Under the pieces are notes generated by a model. That model was not told the DNA's origin. It did not search any database and was given only the letters and a program-made list of their open reading frames with translations. A stretch of DNA of 10,628 nt from Treponema sp. (GTDB taxonomy: Bacteria; Spirochaetota; Spirochaetia; Treponematales; Breznakiellaceae): assembly GCA_031255815.1 (NCBI GenBank), contig JAIRRU010000054.1, forward strand, positions 1 to 10,628, given 5' to 3'. The position numbers were made by a program, and so were the translations under genes. The first letter of the stretch is position 1. Each line of letters starts with the position of its first letter. Positions 1 to 7,800 of the stretch are shown here, one piece after another.

Positions 1-72
1 TTTTGCGATAAAAGTCTCCAGGACTTTGTCCGCGCTGGCGCAGGTCGCGCAGCCATAGCAACTCTCATTCAT
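1..72 (-). CDS. Partial gene, N-terminus of a CxxCxxC protein
   Basis: Only the first 24 codons are present and the gene continues beyond base 1. Read from ATG at 72-70, the peptide has cysteines at residues 5, 8 and 11 (C-Y-G-C-A-T-C) followed by a hydrophilic, probably helical stretch. Such closely spaced cysteines suit metal or iron-sulfur binding or redox chemistry, but 24 residues are too few to name a family. The start is supported by a purine-rich Shine-Dalgarno-like stretch (minus-strand AGAGGGG at about 78-84) six bases upstream, and by a promoter at 91-120. An overlapping ATG at 68-66 in another frame is also open to the edge, so the frame is not proven. It is co-oriented with the UPF0164 gene but separated from it by a candidate terminator, so it is probably its own transcription unit. 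Confidence 0.5.
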   Translation of the reverse strand, partial: MNESCYGCATCASADKVLETFIAK

Positions 73-90
73 GGCAGCCCCTCTCTCATA

Positions 91-120
91 AGTAGAATCA
101 ATCCCGGCATAAATTGCCAA
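91..120 (-). promoter_or_regulatory. Promoter of the CxxCxxC gene
   Basis: On the minus strand TTGGCA (115-120; five of six matches to the sigma-70 -35 consensus) is followed after 18 bases by TCTACT (91-96; four of six matches to TATAAT). Transcription would start near 84, giving a leader of roughly 12 bases that begins within the Shine-Dalgarno sequence. It lies just past the candidate terminator of the upstream gene, which is a sensible place for it. The match is by eye. Confidence 0.45.
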
Positions 121-130
121 GATTCCGCCT

Positions 131-154
131 AAAAAAAGCCCCGTCAGGAAGCTT
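131..154 (-). terminator. Intrinsic terminator after the UPF0164 gene
   Basis: On the minus strand AAGCTTC (154-148) can pair with GGGGCTT (142-136) around the five-base loop CTGAC, using two G-U pairs. The stem runs directly into a T tract formed by the A run at 131-137. It sits about 40 bases beyond the UPF0164 stop codon and just before the promoter of the next minus-strand gene. The stem overlaps one arm of the palindromic repeat at 151-183, so the two structures would compete. Confidence 0.5.
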
Positions 155-183
155 TCCCAAAACCCGGTTCGTTCCGGGAAAGC
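151..183. repeat. Palindromic repeat, copy A
   Basis: GCTTTCCC (151-158) is an exact inverted repeat of GGGAAAGC (176-183), with an inner CCCGG/CCGGG that offers an alternative pairing. The core 153-181 matches 1654-1682 at 25 of 29 positions in the same orientation. It lies between the UPF0164 stop codon and its candidate terminator. Confidence 0.55.
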
Positions 184-195
184 CTCCGGGCCGGG

Positions 196-1473
196 TTAGA
201 AATCCAGGCGCTGGAGTTCGTCCATGCGCCGCTGTACCGCGATGACTTCTTCAAGAACCGCCATGCTTTCCCGCGCGGGGACGAATTGGGGGTTCAGCTT
301 CAGGGTTTCCCGCCAGTAACGCTCGGCCAGGAAGTAATCGCCGCGGGCATAGGCGTCAAGCCCTTCCAGGTAGAGCCGGTCTACCTCCCCGGCCAGGCGG
401 CTCCTGCCCTGATCCCCCAGATCCAGGCGTACTCCCAGGCTGACCCGGTTGAGCGGCTGCATCTGGGTCAACAGATCCATGGTGTAATTTATATCCAGGG
501 AGATCTTGTTCAGGTTCACCGTGCTCCCCACGCTAAGGCGGGCATTCCCCGATTTTGCCATAAGCCCCCCCCGCATGGAGAGGAAGCTGGCCACCCCCAC
601 GGAAAGAGCCGCAGTCCACCAGGGCTTCTCAGAAAATTCCGGATTGACCATGTTGAAGGGGAGGGAAAACTCAAAGGAAAAGAGGACGGGCCGCAGGGGT
701 TTGTAGGACAGGGCGGCTACCGCCGACGAGGGCAGGGCCTCCCCCTGGGAAGGGGGCCCCAGGTTCCGGATTACCAGAGCCGCCGAGCTGTTCCGTTCCC
801 GGCTGTGGTAGAATTTCAGAAAATTGAAGCGGGTAAGGGCCCCCAGATCCGTCATGGCCATCCCGGCCGACCCTTCCCAGCCGGATCCGGACATAACCAG
901 GTTACTGTCCTTGTCCGCGTAGTCCGGCACAAAGCGGAAGGCCCCCTTCAGGTTGGCCCCCAGGGAAAGGCCGGAGAAATAGTAGCCGGAAAAGAAGTTG
1001 TACGAAAGGTTCAGCACGGCTTCGGCTTCGGAGTAATAGCCTTTGGATACCCTGTCGCCAAAGCGGTTGTATTCGGTAAAGGGGGTGTAAAGCCACTTCC
1101 CCGCGGCGGCAAGGCCCAGGTTTTTTACCCTGGTTGTATACACCAGCCCCTCAATCTTGGTGTCCCCTATCCAGTTGTTGTGGTACAAGGCCAGCTCCGA
1201 CCGGGAGAGCATGGAGGAACCGGCGGGGTTAAACTCGATAAAGGAAGCGTCGTCAGCCACGGCGGCAAAAGCGGCGGCCATGCCTTCGGCCCTGCCGCCT
1301 ATGGGGATATTCAGCACCGGAAAAGCGCTCAGCCCCGCGTTATCGTCCGCGCCGAAAATTTCATCCAGGTAATCCGTCACGGAACCGTAGGAATCGTGAT
1401 CAAAATCCACCCCCATAACGGGAAAAAAAGAAAGGAGGAGCAAAAAGGGCGGCAAAATCCAGCTTTTGTTCAT
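196..1473 (-). CDS. UPF0164/FadL-like outer-membrane protein with C-terminal TPR
   Basis: This 425-residue protein is a probable outer-membrane beta-barrel of the treponemal UPF0164 group, which is related to FadL-type long-chain fatty-acid transporters. Residues 1-21 form a signal peptide (short basic start, a run of leucines and phenylalanines, likely cut after PVMG). After it comes the region typical of this fold: P-V-L-N-I-P-I-G-G-R-A followed by I-E-F-N-P-A-G-S. The middle alternates aromatic and small residues as expected of barrel strands. Residues about 363-400 form one TPR-like helical hairpin (Y-A-R-G-D-Y-F-L-A-E-R-Y-W, then L-N-P), and the chain ends in phenylalanine. I chose ATG at 1473-1471 because it opens the signal peptide directly; an upstream in-frame GTG at 1512 would add 13 residues. 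No good Shine-Dalgarno precedes the ATG. The gene diverges from the TPR/phosphatase operon. The substrate is unknown. Confidence 0.8.
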   Translation of the reverse strand: MNKSWILPPFLLLLSFFPVMGVDFDHDSYGSVTDYLDEIFGADDNAGLSAFPVLNIPIGGRAEGMAAAFAAVADDASFIEFNPAGSSMLSRSELALYHNNWIGDTKIEGLVYTTRVKNLGLAAAGKWLYTPFTEYNRFGDRVSKGYYSEAEAVLNLSYNFFSGYYFSGLSLGANLKGAFRFVPDYADKDSNLVMSGSGWEGSAGMAMTDLGALTRFNFLKFYHSRERNSSAALVIRNLGPPSQGEALPSSAVAALSYKPLRPVLFSFEFSLPFNMVNPEFSEKPWWTAALSVGVASFLSMRGGLMAKSGNARLSVGSTVNLNKISLDINYTMDLLTQMQPLNRVSLGVRLDLGDQGRSRLAGEVDRLYLEGLDAYARGDYFLAERYWRETLKLNPQFVPARESMAVLEEVIAVQRRMDELQRLDF

Positions 1474-1482
1474 GCGGACATA

Positions 1483-1511
1483 ATTATATACCGGGAAAGG
1501 GAATATTACCA
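1483..1511 (-). promoter_or_regulatory. Candidate promoter of the UPF0164 gene
   Basis: The minus strand carries a perfect TATAAT at 1483-1488. Seventeen bases upstream is a weak -35, TGGTAA (1506-1511; three of six matches). The hexamer ends only nine bases before the chosen ATG, so a transcript from it would be almost leaderless, which fits the missing Shine-Dalgarno. If translation instead begins at GTG 1512, this is only a chance match inside the gene. Confidence 0.35.
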
Positions 1512-1613
1512 CTCGGCCCCCGTCCGCCCCAAAAAGGAGAAGTTCCGGGCGCTTAAGCGGGGGATACCCCCCGGGAAGGGCCCCGCGCTATAGTTTTTTC
1601 AGGAATTCTCCGG

Positions 1614-1636
1614 TATAATTAAAGTCTGTTTATAAT
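1614..1636 (+). promoter_or_regulatory. Promoter region of the TPR/phosphatase operon (two TATAAT hexamers)
   Basis: Two exact TATAAT hexamers lie at 1614-1619 and 1631-1636, separated by 11 bases. Neither has a convincing -35 at 16-18 bases, so recognition may depend on an activator, an extended element or another sigma factor. From the second hexamer transcription would start near 1643, giving a leader of about 77 bases that contains the hairpin at 1653-1683. The region is AT-rich against GC-rich flanks, as expected for a promoter. Confidence 0.5.
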
Positions 1637-1647
1637 GCAGGCATTAT
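1632..1647. promoter_or_regulatory. Palindrome over the -10 hexamer, candidate operator
   Basis: ATAATGC (1632-1638) and GCATTAT (1641-1647) are exact inverted repeats separated by AG. The palindrome covers five of the six bases of the second TATAAT and the likely start point of transcription, the usual place for a repressor to block RNA polymerase. No candidate regulator gene is visible in the window. Confidence 0.4.
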
Positions 1648-1652
1648 GGAGC

Positions 1653-1683
1653 GTTTCCCGAAACCCGGTTGGTTTTGGGAAAC
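1653..1683 (+). repeat. Leader hairpin, palindromic repeat copy B
   Basis: GTTTCCCGAAACC (1653-1665) pairs with GGTTTTGGGAAAC (1671-1683) over 13 positions, twelve Watson-Crick and one G-U, around a five-base loop. It would form very near the 5' end of the operon mRNA. There is no T tract on either strand, so it is not a conventional terminator. The core is 25/29 identical to 153-181, so it belongs to a small repeat family or serves as a paired site. A role in mRNA protection or leader control is possible but unproven. Confidence 0.55.
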
Positions 1684-1719
1684 GGGCAGACTCTCATTAG
1701 TAAAAGAGTGTATAGAGGA

Positions 1720-4700
1720 ATGAAATTCCCGGAACAGGCGCGGTACCCTCCAAGGAAGGCGGTTTTTTTGCTGGCCGCCCTGGTTTTTTTTCTCATTGCC
1801 CTCCCTTTTCTTCAGGGCGGGGGGAAAAAGCAGGATTCCCTCCTGGACAGGGCCGACGCGCTGATTGAGGGGAAACGCTACGATGAAGCGATCCTCGTTC
1901 TTACCGATTATATCAGGGCGAATCCCGATGATTTTGACCGGGCCCAGGAACGGTTCCAGCGGATCGTGGGGATTCGCAGCCGCTACAACCTGCTAACCGT
2001 CGAGCTGCTGGAAACGGTGGCAAGGGATCCGGATAATGCGGAAAGGATCCTCGCCCTTACCAGGCAGCTTGAATCCATGGAATCGGCCAGCAATCCCCAG
2101 ACCCACGCCTTTATCATCCGTACCAGGGATATCGCCCAGTTTGCCTACAACCGGAAGAGGCTCGAGGACATCCTCCGGGAAGGGAAGGAACTGACCCTGC
2201 GGGGAAATTACCGGGAGGCCCTTCTCGTCTACGGGGGGGGCCTGGACATTTACCAGGAGGAATTTTTCAAGTCCGGCTACGGAGAGCTTATTGAAAACCG
2301 GGTGCGCCGGGACATAGCGGGAATAAGCGGGGGAATCGGCTCATTTCTGGCTTTGAGCGGCGATCTGGATGTTCTGGCAAAGGAACTGGAAGGGCTGCTG
2401 GAGGAAGGGCCGGCCCGGGCGGAAAGGGGCGGCCTGTCCCGGGTTCAGGAGATCTACCGCCAGGCGGAAGCCGGTATCGACAGCCTGGCGGATATCCAGG
2501 GGAACCTGTACCGCGCGGCGGAATACTTTGACGAACTCCTCCTCCGTCTGCGGGAGGCGGACGGTTCCCTGGGCGACCGTTCCTTTCTGTCCTTCGCCTC
2601 CCGCCTGATCAGGGGCCGGGGCGGGGACGCCTCGGAAGACGGCATGCTGCTTACGGTGGATGCCTACTGGAACAGCTTCTTCCCCCCGCTGGAAAGCATG
2701 GCCGCGGCAGCGGCGGAAAGCTGGTACCGCTCCGGCATGGCCCGCGCGGAAAACGGCGATCACGGCCCCGCCCTGGAGGATTTTCAACTGGCCGCTGATT
2801 ACGCCGGATTGTCCCTGGCCTTTCTGGAAAAGGATCGGGTTTTTAAAGCCCGGACCGGGGCGCCCGCGGAGCGGATCCTTGACCGGGCTGTGCCGGAAGG
2901 CAGGGCCGGGAACTTTCTCCGTTCAGAATCCCTGGCCAGGGCTCTTGCCCTGCTTCAGAGTACGGAAAGCCTGAGCCTGGAGTACCAGGAGCAGGTGGGG
3001 AACGAGGGAAGCCTGATCCGTTCCTGGCAGGCGCAAAACCTGGACAGCCTGGAGATCCTCGCCCGGGAGGGGGAACTGAAGGACGCTTACCAGGATTTTG
3101 AGGAAAGAATCGAGGGCCTTATAGCCGGGACGGATCGGGAAGCCGCGGCCCTGCAGGTTTACGCCCTCCGGGAGGCGGGCCCTCGGGTGAATTACATCGC
3201 TGAAACCCGGGCGCTCCAGACAGCCCTCCGGGCCCGCATAAACAACGGGGAATTCCGCTCCGCGTTCCGGCAATACACCCTGGTCAGCCAGGAGATGGAG
3301 CAGCGTCTGGCGGAACGGCGGGAACAGTTTGCCGGCGCGGAAAGCGCTGTCCGGGGAGCCCGTACAGATGCTGGCGGAACCGGGCCGGCCCCGGCTTCCG
3401 CCGGGTTCTATCCCGCCGAAGGCCTGAGGATCCTCAACCGGATGGAGGAGGCCATAGAAATTGATCTGGAAACCGGCCGGATCTTTCTTGCCCGTTTCGA
3501 GGACAGAGATGAGAATATTTCCGGCCGGCCCGAGCTGGTTTCCCTTCGCGCCGCCGCCGTAGCCGCCCTTAACGATCTGGCTTCCCTCCGCGCCGAAGGC
3601 CGGGCCCTGGCCGCCGACGCCCGGAACCGGATTGCCCGGGCGGAGGCCCTCCGCCAGGAGGGGGAACGTTACTTCCAGGAAGCCCGAAACGCGGTTGCGG
3701 CCAATAACCCCGGGACGGCCAGGGATCGGCTGGAACGGGCCGCCGAGCGTTACGCCGCCTCTTTGGCTATTCAGGAGTCCGATTCCCTCAGAACCGAATG
3801 GGATACCCGCGCCGTGGCCCTTGGGGCCGACATCCACCGGCGGGAAACCGAGACGGCAGTCCGGGAACTGCGGGTCATGGTGAACGCCGCCCGGAACGCG
3901 TATTTCGCCGGGGATTTCGATCAGGCCGAGGAACTCCTGGTAAACGCCCAGAACCGCTGGCAGGCCGTCAATGTTGCCGACGATCCGGAAGTTCTCTACT
4001 GGCTTTCCATTGTCCGGGGGGCGCTGGCCCTCCGTTCGGATCGGGTTATCTCCTCTACCGCGCCGCTTTACCCTGAGATGAGCCAGTTCCTTTCGGCGGC
4101 CGCGAAGAACTATGAGGAAGGGGTCAGGCTTATAAACGCCGGCCGGCGTTCCGAGGGTCTTGCCTGGTTTGACGGTTCCCGCTACCTGATCCAGAAAGTA
4201 AAGCTCATGTTCCCGGTGAACCAGGAGGCGGGGATCCTGGAACTACGGATAGATCAGGTTACCGATCCGGCGGCCTTCACCGCCTCCTTCCAGCGCCGCC
4301 TTAACGACGCAATCGCGGGAACCAAGCGGAGATCCCTGGAATCCTTTGCGGATCTCCAGAACCTGGCGGAACTGAACCCCCGGTATCCCGGGATACAAAA
4401 CGCGCTGATCCAGGCGGAAATTGACATGGGCCGCCGCCCCGCGCCTCCGGATCCGGCTGCCCTGGCCCGTTCCAGCGAGCTCGCCGCCGCTGCCAGGAGG
4501 ATCGTCGAAAGCAATGCCCGGCTTCAGTTCGAGGTGGCCCTGCAGCAGCTTAACGAGGCCCTCATCCTTAATCCCAACAATACCCAGGCCATGTCTCTCA
4601 AGGATCGGGTGCAGACCGAAATGGGAGGATCGGGGAACATCGTGCTTTCCAGCGCCGCCGAAGGGGAGTACCAGCGGGCGATACGGGAACTCCAGCAGGG

Positions 4701-4809
4701 GAACACTCTGGTAGCCCTGGCCATCGTTGAGCGGCTTCTCCAGGATTCCCGGAACCGGAATTCAACCCGCATCCTGGAACTTGAGCGAAGGATACACTCG
4801 GTTCTATGA
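1720..4809 (+). CDS. Large membrane-anchored TPR/coiled-coil protein
   Basis: This 1029-residue protein is helical throughout. Residues 14-31 are a hydrophobic segment after a basic start; with no clear cleavage site it could be a signal peptide or an anchor that leaves the rest in the periplasm. TPR-like units are visible at about 40-84 (G-K-R-Y-D-E-A-I-L-V-L), near 160-180 (G-N-Y-R-E-A-L), in the middle (G-D-F-D-Q-A-E-E-L-L) and near 935-960 (E-A-L-I-L-N-P-N-N). Between them are long Ala/Arg/Glu-rich stretches likely to form coiled coil. No catalytic motif is seen, so a scaffold role is likely. The start is uncertain: ATG 1720 has its purine-rich AGAGGA immediately adjacent, which is too close, and in-frame GTG 1708 is possible. 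The stop overlaps the next ATG in ATGA (4806-4809), implying translational coupling. I recall a comparable gene (TP0855) in T. pallidum, unchecked. Confidence 0.75.
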   Translation: MKFPEQARYPPRKAVFLLAALVFFLIALPFLQGGGKKQDSLLDRADALIEGKRYDEAILVLTDYIRANPDDFDRAQERFQRIVGIRSRYNLLTVELLETVARDPDNAERILALTRQLESMESASNPQTHAFIIRTRDIAQFAYNRKRLEDILREGKELTLRGNYREALLVYGGGLDIYQEEFFKSGYGELIENRVRRDIAGISGGIGSFLALSGDLDVLAKELEGLLEEGPARAERGGLSRVQEIYRQAEAGIDSLADIQGNLYRAAEYFDELLLRLREADGSLGDRSFLSFASRLIRGRGGDASEDGMLLTVDAYWNSFFPPLESMAAAAAESWYRSGMARAENGDHGPALEDFQLAADYAGLSLAFLEKDRVFKARTGAPAERILDRAVPEGRAGNFLRSESLARALALLQSTESLSLEYQEQVGNEGSLIRSWQAQNLDSLEILAREGELKDAYQDFEERIEGLIAGTDREAAALQVYALREAGPRVNYIAETRALQTALRARINNGEFRSAFRQYTLVSQEMEQRLAERREQFAGAESAVRGARTDAGGTGPAPASAGFYPAEGLRILNRMEEAIEIDLETGRIFLARFEDRDENISGRPELVSLRAAAVAALNDLASLRAEGRALAADARNRIARAEALRQEGERYFQEARNAVAANNPGTARDRLERAAERYAASLAIQESDSLRTEWDTRAVALGADIHRRETETAVRELRVMVNAARNAYFAGDFDQAEELLVNAQNRWQAVNVADDPEVLYWLSIVRGALALRSDRVISSTAPLYPEMSQFLSAAAKNYEEGVRLINAGRRSEGLAWFDGSRYLIQKVKLMFPVNQEAGILELRIDQVTDPAAFTASFQRRLNDAIAGTKRRSLESFADLQNLAELNPRYPGIQNALIQAEIDMGRRPAPPDPAALARSSELAAAARRIVESNARLQFEVALQQLNEALILNPNNTQAMSLKDRVQTEMGGSGNIVLSSAAEGEYQRAIRELQQGNTLVALAIVERLLQDSRNRNSTRILELERRIHSVL

Positions 4810-7800
4810 GGGGCTTTTTCAAGAGGGGCCTCCGCTGTTTCGGAACCGCCCTGTTCTTTCTCTCCCTTGCCCTCCCTCCCGGGCTGGGGGCGGATCTCTA
4901 CTGGGAATCCCCGGCCCCTTTTTCCGGCCTCTCCGGTTCCTTCCCCGTTTCCGCATCCAGCGGGGATCTTTCGGTAATCGTCTGGCAGGAGGCCTCCCCT
5001 GTTTCTTCCGGGGGCGGGGAAAGCTCCCAAATCAGCGTTTCCCTGGGATTGAAAAGCCCCGGCAATGCCTGGCGCGTCCTGCCCAATGTGGCCGGGCCCT
5101 ACAGCTACGCCGGAGCCGAGCCGGCGATTCTCAGCGTAGTCCTGGATAAGCGGGGCCGGATCATCATCGCCGCGGCGGTATCCGCCAGCCAGACCGAGAT
5201 ACTCGTCTCCGAGGATTGGGGGCAGAGCTTCTCTGCTTACCGGCTGGATATGGGGAGCGAAGCTTCCGTGGCCCCCCGCGTCGCGGTCCGTTCCGACGGG
5301 GGCTATCTCCTCTTCATTACCCGGAGCCTGGGGGAAACCCTGTCGGTTTACTATTCCCGTTCCGACGACGCCCGCAACTGGGAGCCTTTCAGGCTCTTCG
5401 TGGAAGATCTCTCCCTTCAGCTCAACTTTCTCCCCGCCCACACAGCCCTGAATTCCCGGGACTACGTGATCTTCCAGTCCATGGTACCCAACAGGGAAAC
5501 CCTTCCCACCTTCCAGCTCTTCCTCAAAATGTCGGATGACGGGGGGCTCAGCTGGACGAGTTCCAAACGGATCACCAGTTTCCAGGATCCGGTAAGCAAT
5601 ACCGGCGCCGATCCCAACCGCTTCGACAACCAGCGGGCCCATATCATCCCCTGGAACGGGCAGATCTTCCTCACCTGGGAACGGCGTTACGGAACCGGCT
5701 CCCCCCAGATTTACAGCGCCGCCCTTGACCGGGAAGGCGCCCTGAGCGGGGTTGCGGAACGGGTGAACCGGGACACGGCTTACTGCAACAACCCCGTGGC
5801 TTTTCTCTGGCAGGGAAAACCGCTGGTGGTCTGGTTTGACAACCGGCAGCGGCTTAACCGGGTCTACCTGGCCCAGCATAACGGGGCAAACTGGCTGAAC
5901 TACGACCTTTCCGGATCCAGCGGGGAAGCGTCCTTTGGCCGGCCGGCGGCGGACGGGGAGGATCTTTTCGTGTTTTGGCAGAACAATTCCCGGGACGCGG
6001 GGCGTATCTATGCCCTCTTCCCCGACGTTACGGCGGAAACGCCCCTTCTGCGGGCCGGGAATTTCAGCCCCTCGGATCGGAACCGGGGGGAACGGATACG
6101 GGTGTCCTGGAGCGATCCGGGGGATTCTTCCGGCATCCAGGGTTACTCCTACGTTCTCAGCAGGTTTGAGGAAGACAGCCCCCCCCGGGAGATCCTGATC
6201 GAAAACAGAAACGGGGAAGATCAAACGCTGGATATCCATATCCCGGAGGACGGTTCCTGGTATTTCAGCGTCATTGCCCGGGATTTCGCGGGGAACTGGT
6301 CGGAACCGGCCAGGATAGAGTACATCCGGGACACCACCCCGCCCCCCGCGGCGACTATTATCCCCCCGGAACTGGACGAACAGGGCTGCCTCCTTTCCAA
6401 TACCTTCTCTTTGGAATGGAACCCGCCCCCCGCTTCGGATATTGCCGGATACACCTGGGAACTGGAGTACCTGGGATCGGCGGCGCTCCTGGGGAATTTG
6501 GAGGGAGAAGAGCTTCAGGCCGCCGGGCTTGAACGTTTCCCCCCGCGGCCCGCCCTGCCCCCCCGGATAATGGGGGAGGAGCGGTTCGCCTCCTTCGACA
6601 ACCAGGACAACGGCCTCTGGCGTTTCTCGGTGTCCGCCATTGACGAAGCGGGGAACATCGGCCCCCGGTCGGGCTTTTTTTTCAAGACCGACAAGTATAT
6701 CCCCCGCACCTACATTACCTACGTGGACGCCCGCCAGGACGAACAGGGGGTATTTTCGGCCCGTATCATTGGCCGGGGCTTCTCCCAGGGGGGGCTGGTT
6801 ACCCGCCTTATCCTGGACAAGGACGGCTCCCCCCCCTACGACCGGGAATACTTCCTTTCCCGGGGGGAATTCCGGGTTGCCTCGGATAGGGAAATCGGCA
6901 GTTTTGTAACGGAGAATATCGAGGAAGGGCTCTACCGGGTGGGGGTGGAACACCCGCTGCGGGGCATCTTCTTTACCCCCCCGCTGGTAAGGGTGGACGA
7001 AACGGGAACCGTCAAATTCGGCGATTACTCCCGGCTCTGGGAACCGGACTGGACTCTTTCGGAAAGCCGGAGGGGCTTCGATTCGGAGCTGCTGATCCTC
7101 TGCGCCGTTCTGCTCATGTGCTTTGCCAGTCTCTTCGCCCTGCTGCGGGGAGCCGCCGGGCTAATATCCGATTCCCGGGCCCTTAGGACGGAAACGGCCG
7201 CCCTTTTAACAGGAGATTTTATGCCTTCGGAAAAGAAAAGAAAGGTCTCGAAAATCAGGCGGCGGGGCATCGGCCTGCGCCTAAAACTCGCCTCCTTTAC
7301 CGTGGTGCTGGTACTGGTGGTAGTCCTGATGGTGTCCGCGCCCCTTTACTTCATGATGACCCGGACTCAGCAGGAAACCCTGCTCCGGGGCCTCTGGAAC
7401 CGGTCTACCGTACTGCTGGAGGGGCTTGCCTCAAGCGTCCGGGCCTATCTCCCCTCAGGGAACCTGCTGGAACTGGGCTTCCTCCCCGCCCAGAGCGCCG
7501 CCGTACCGGAAGCCCTGTACGTAACCATTACCGGTTACAACTCCGGGCCCACCCTGTTCGAGGATCACGTTTGGGCCACCAACGACCCGGCTATCCTCGC
7601 TAAAATAGACACGGCGGAGCTCCGGCCCGGAGTGTCCCGGCTTACCGACGATCTAAGCCCCCGGCTGGCGGAGATCGGCCGGGAACTCAACGATCAGGCC
7701 CGGCAGCAGGTAGGGGATCTTTCCCGCAGCATCTCCGAACTAAACCGGGAAGGGGCTTCCCTGGCCCTAAGGTCAGACGAGGCAAGCAGGCAGCGGCTGG

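Noticed and set aside
286..1593. A 435-codon open frame on the plus strand opposite the UPF0164 gene
   Set aside because: The product is a Gly/Pro/Gln-rich shadow with no signal or motif, while the minus strand encodes a clear exported barrel protein.
1550..1599. Terminator made of the GC palindromes around 1550-1571 and the T run at 1594-1599
   Set aside because: The palindromes are short, the T run is more than 20 bases from the nearest good stem, and no plus-strand gene ends upstream.
4893..6060. Active sialidase (neuraminidase)
   Set aside because: The Asp-box-like repeats support the propeller fold, but no F/Y-R-I-P motif and no arrangement suggesting the catalytic arginine triad is visible. 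A binding rather than enzymatic role is safer.
4524..6953. An 809-codon open frame on the minus strand opposite the TPR and propeller genes
   Set aside because: It is antisense to two well-supported proteins, is rich in Pro/Gly/Arg low-complexity sequence, has no recognisable domain and no sensible ribosome site. Long antisense frames are expected in GC-rich genes.
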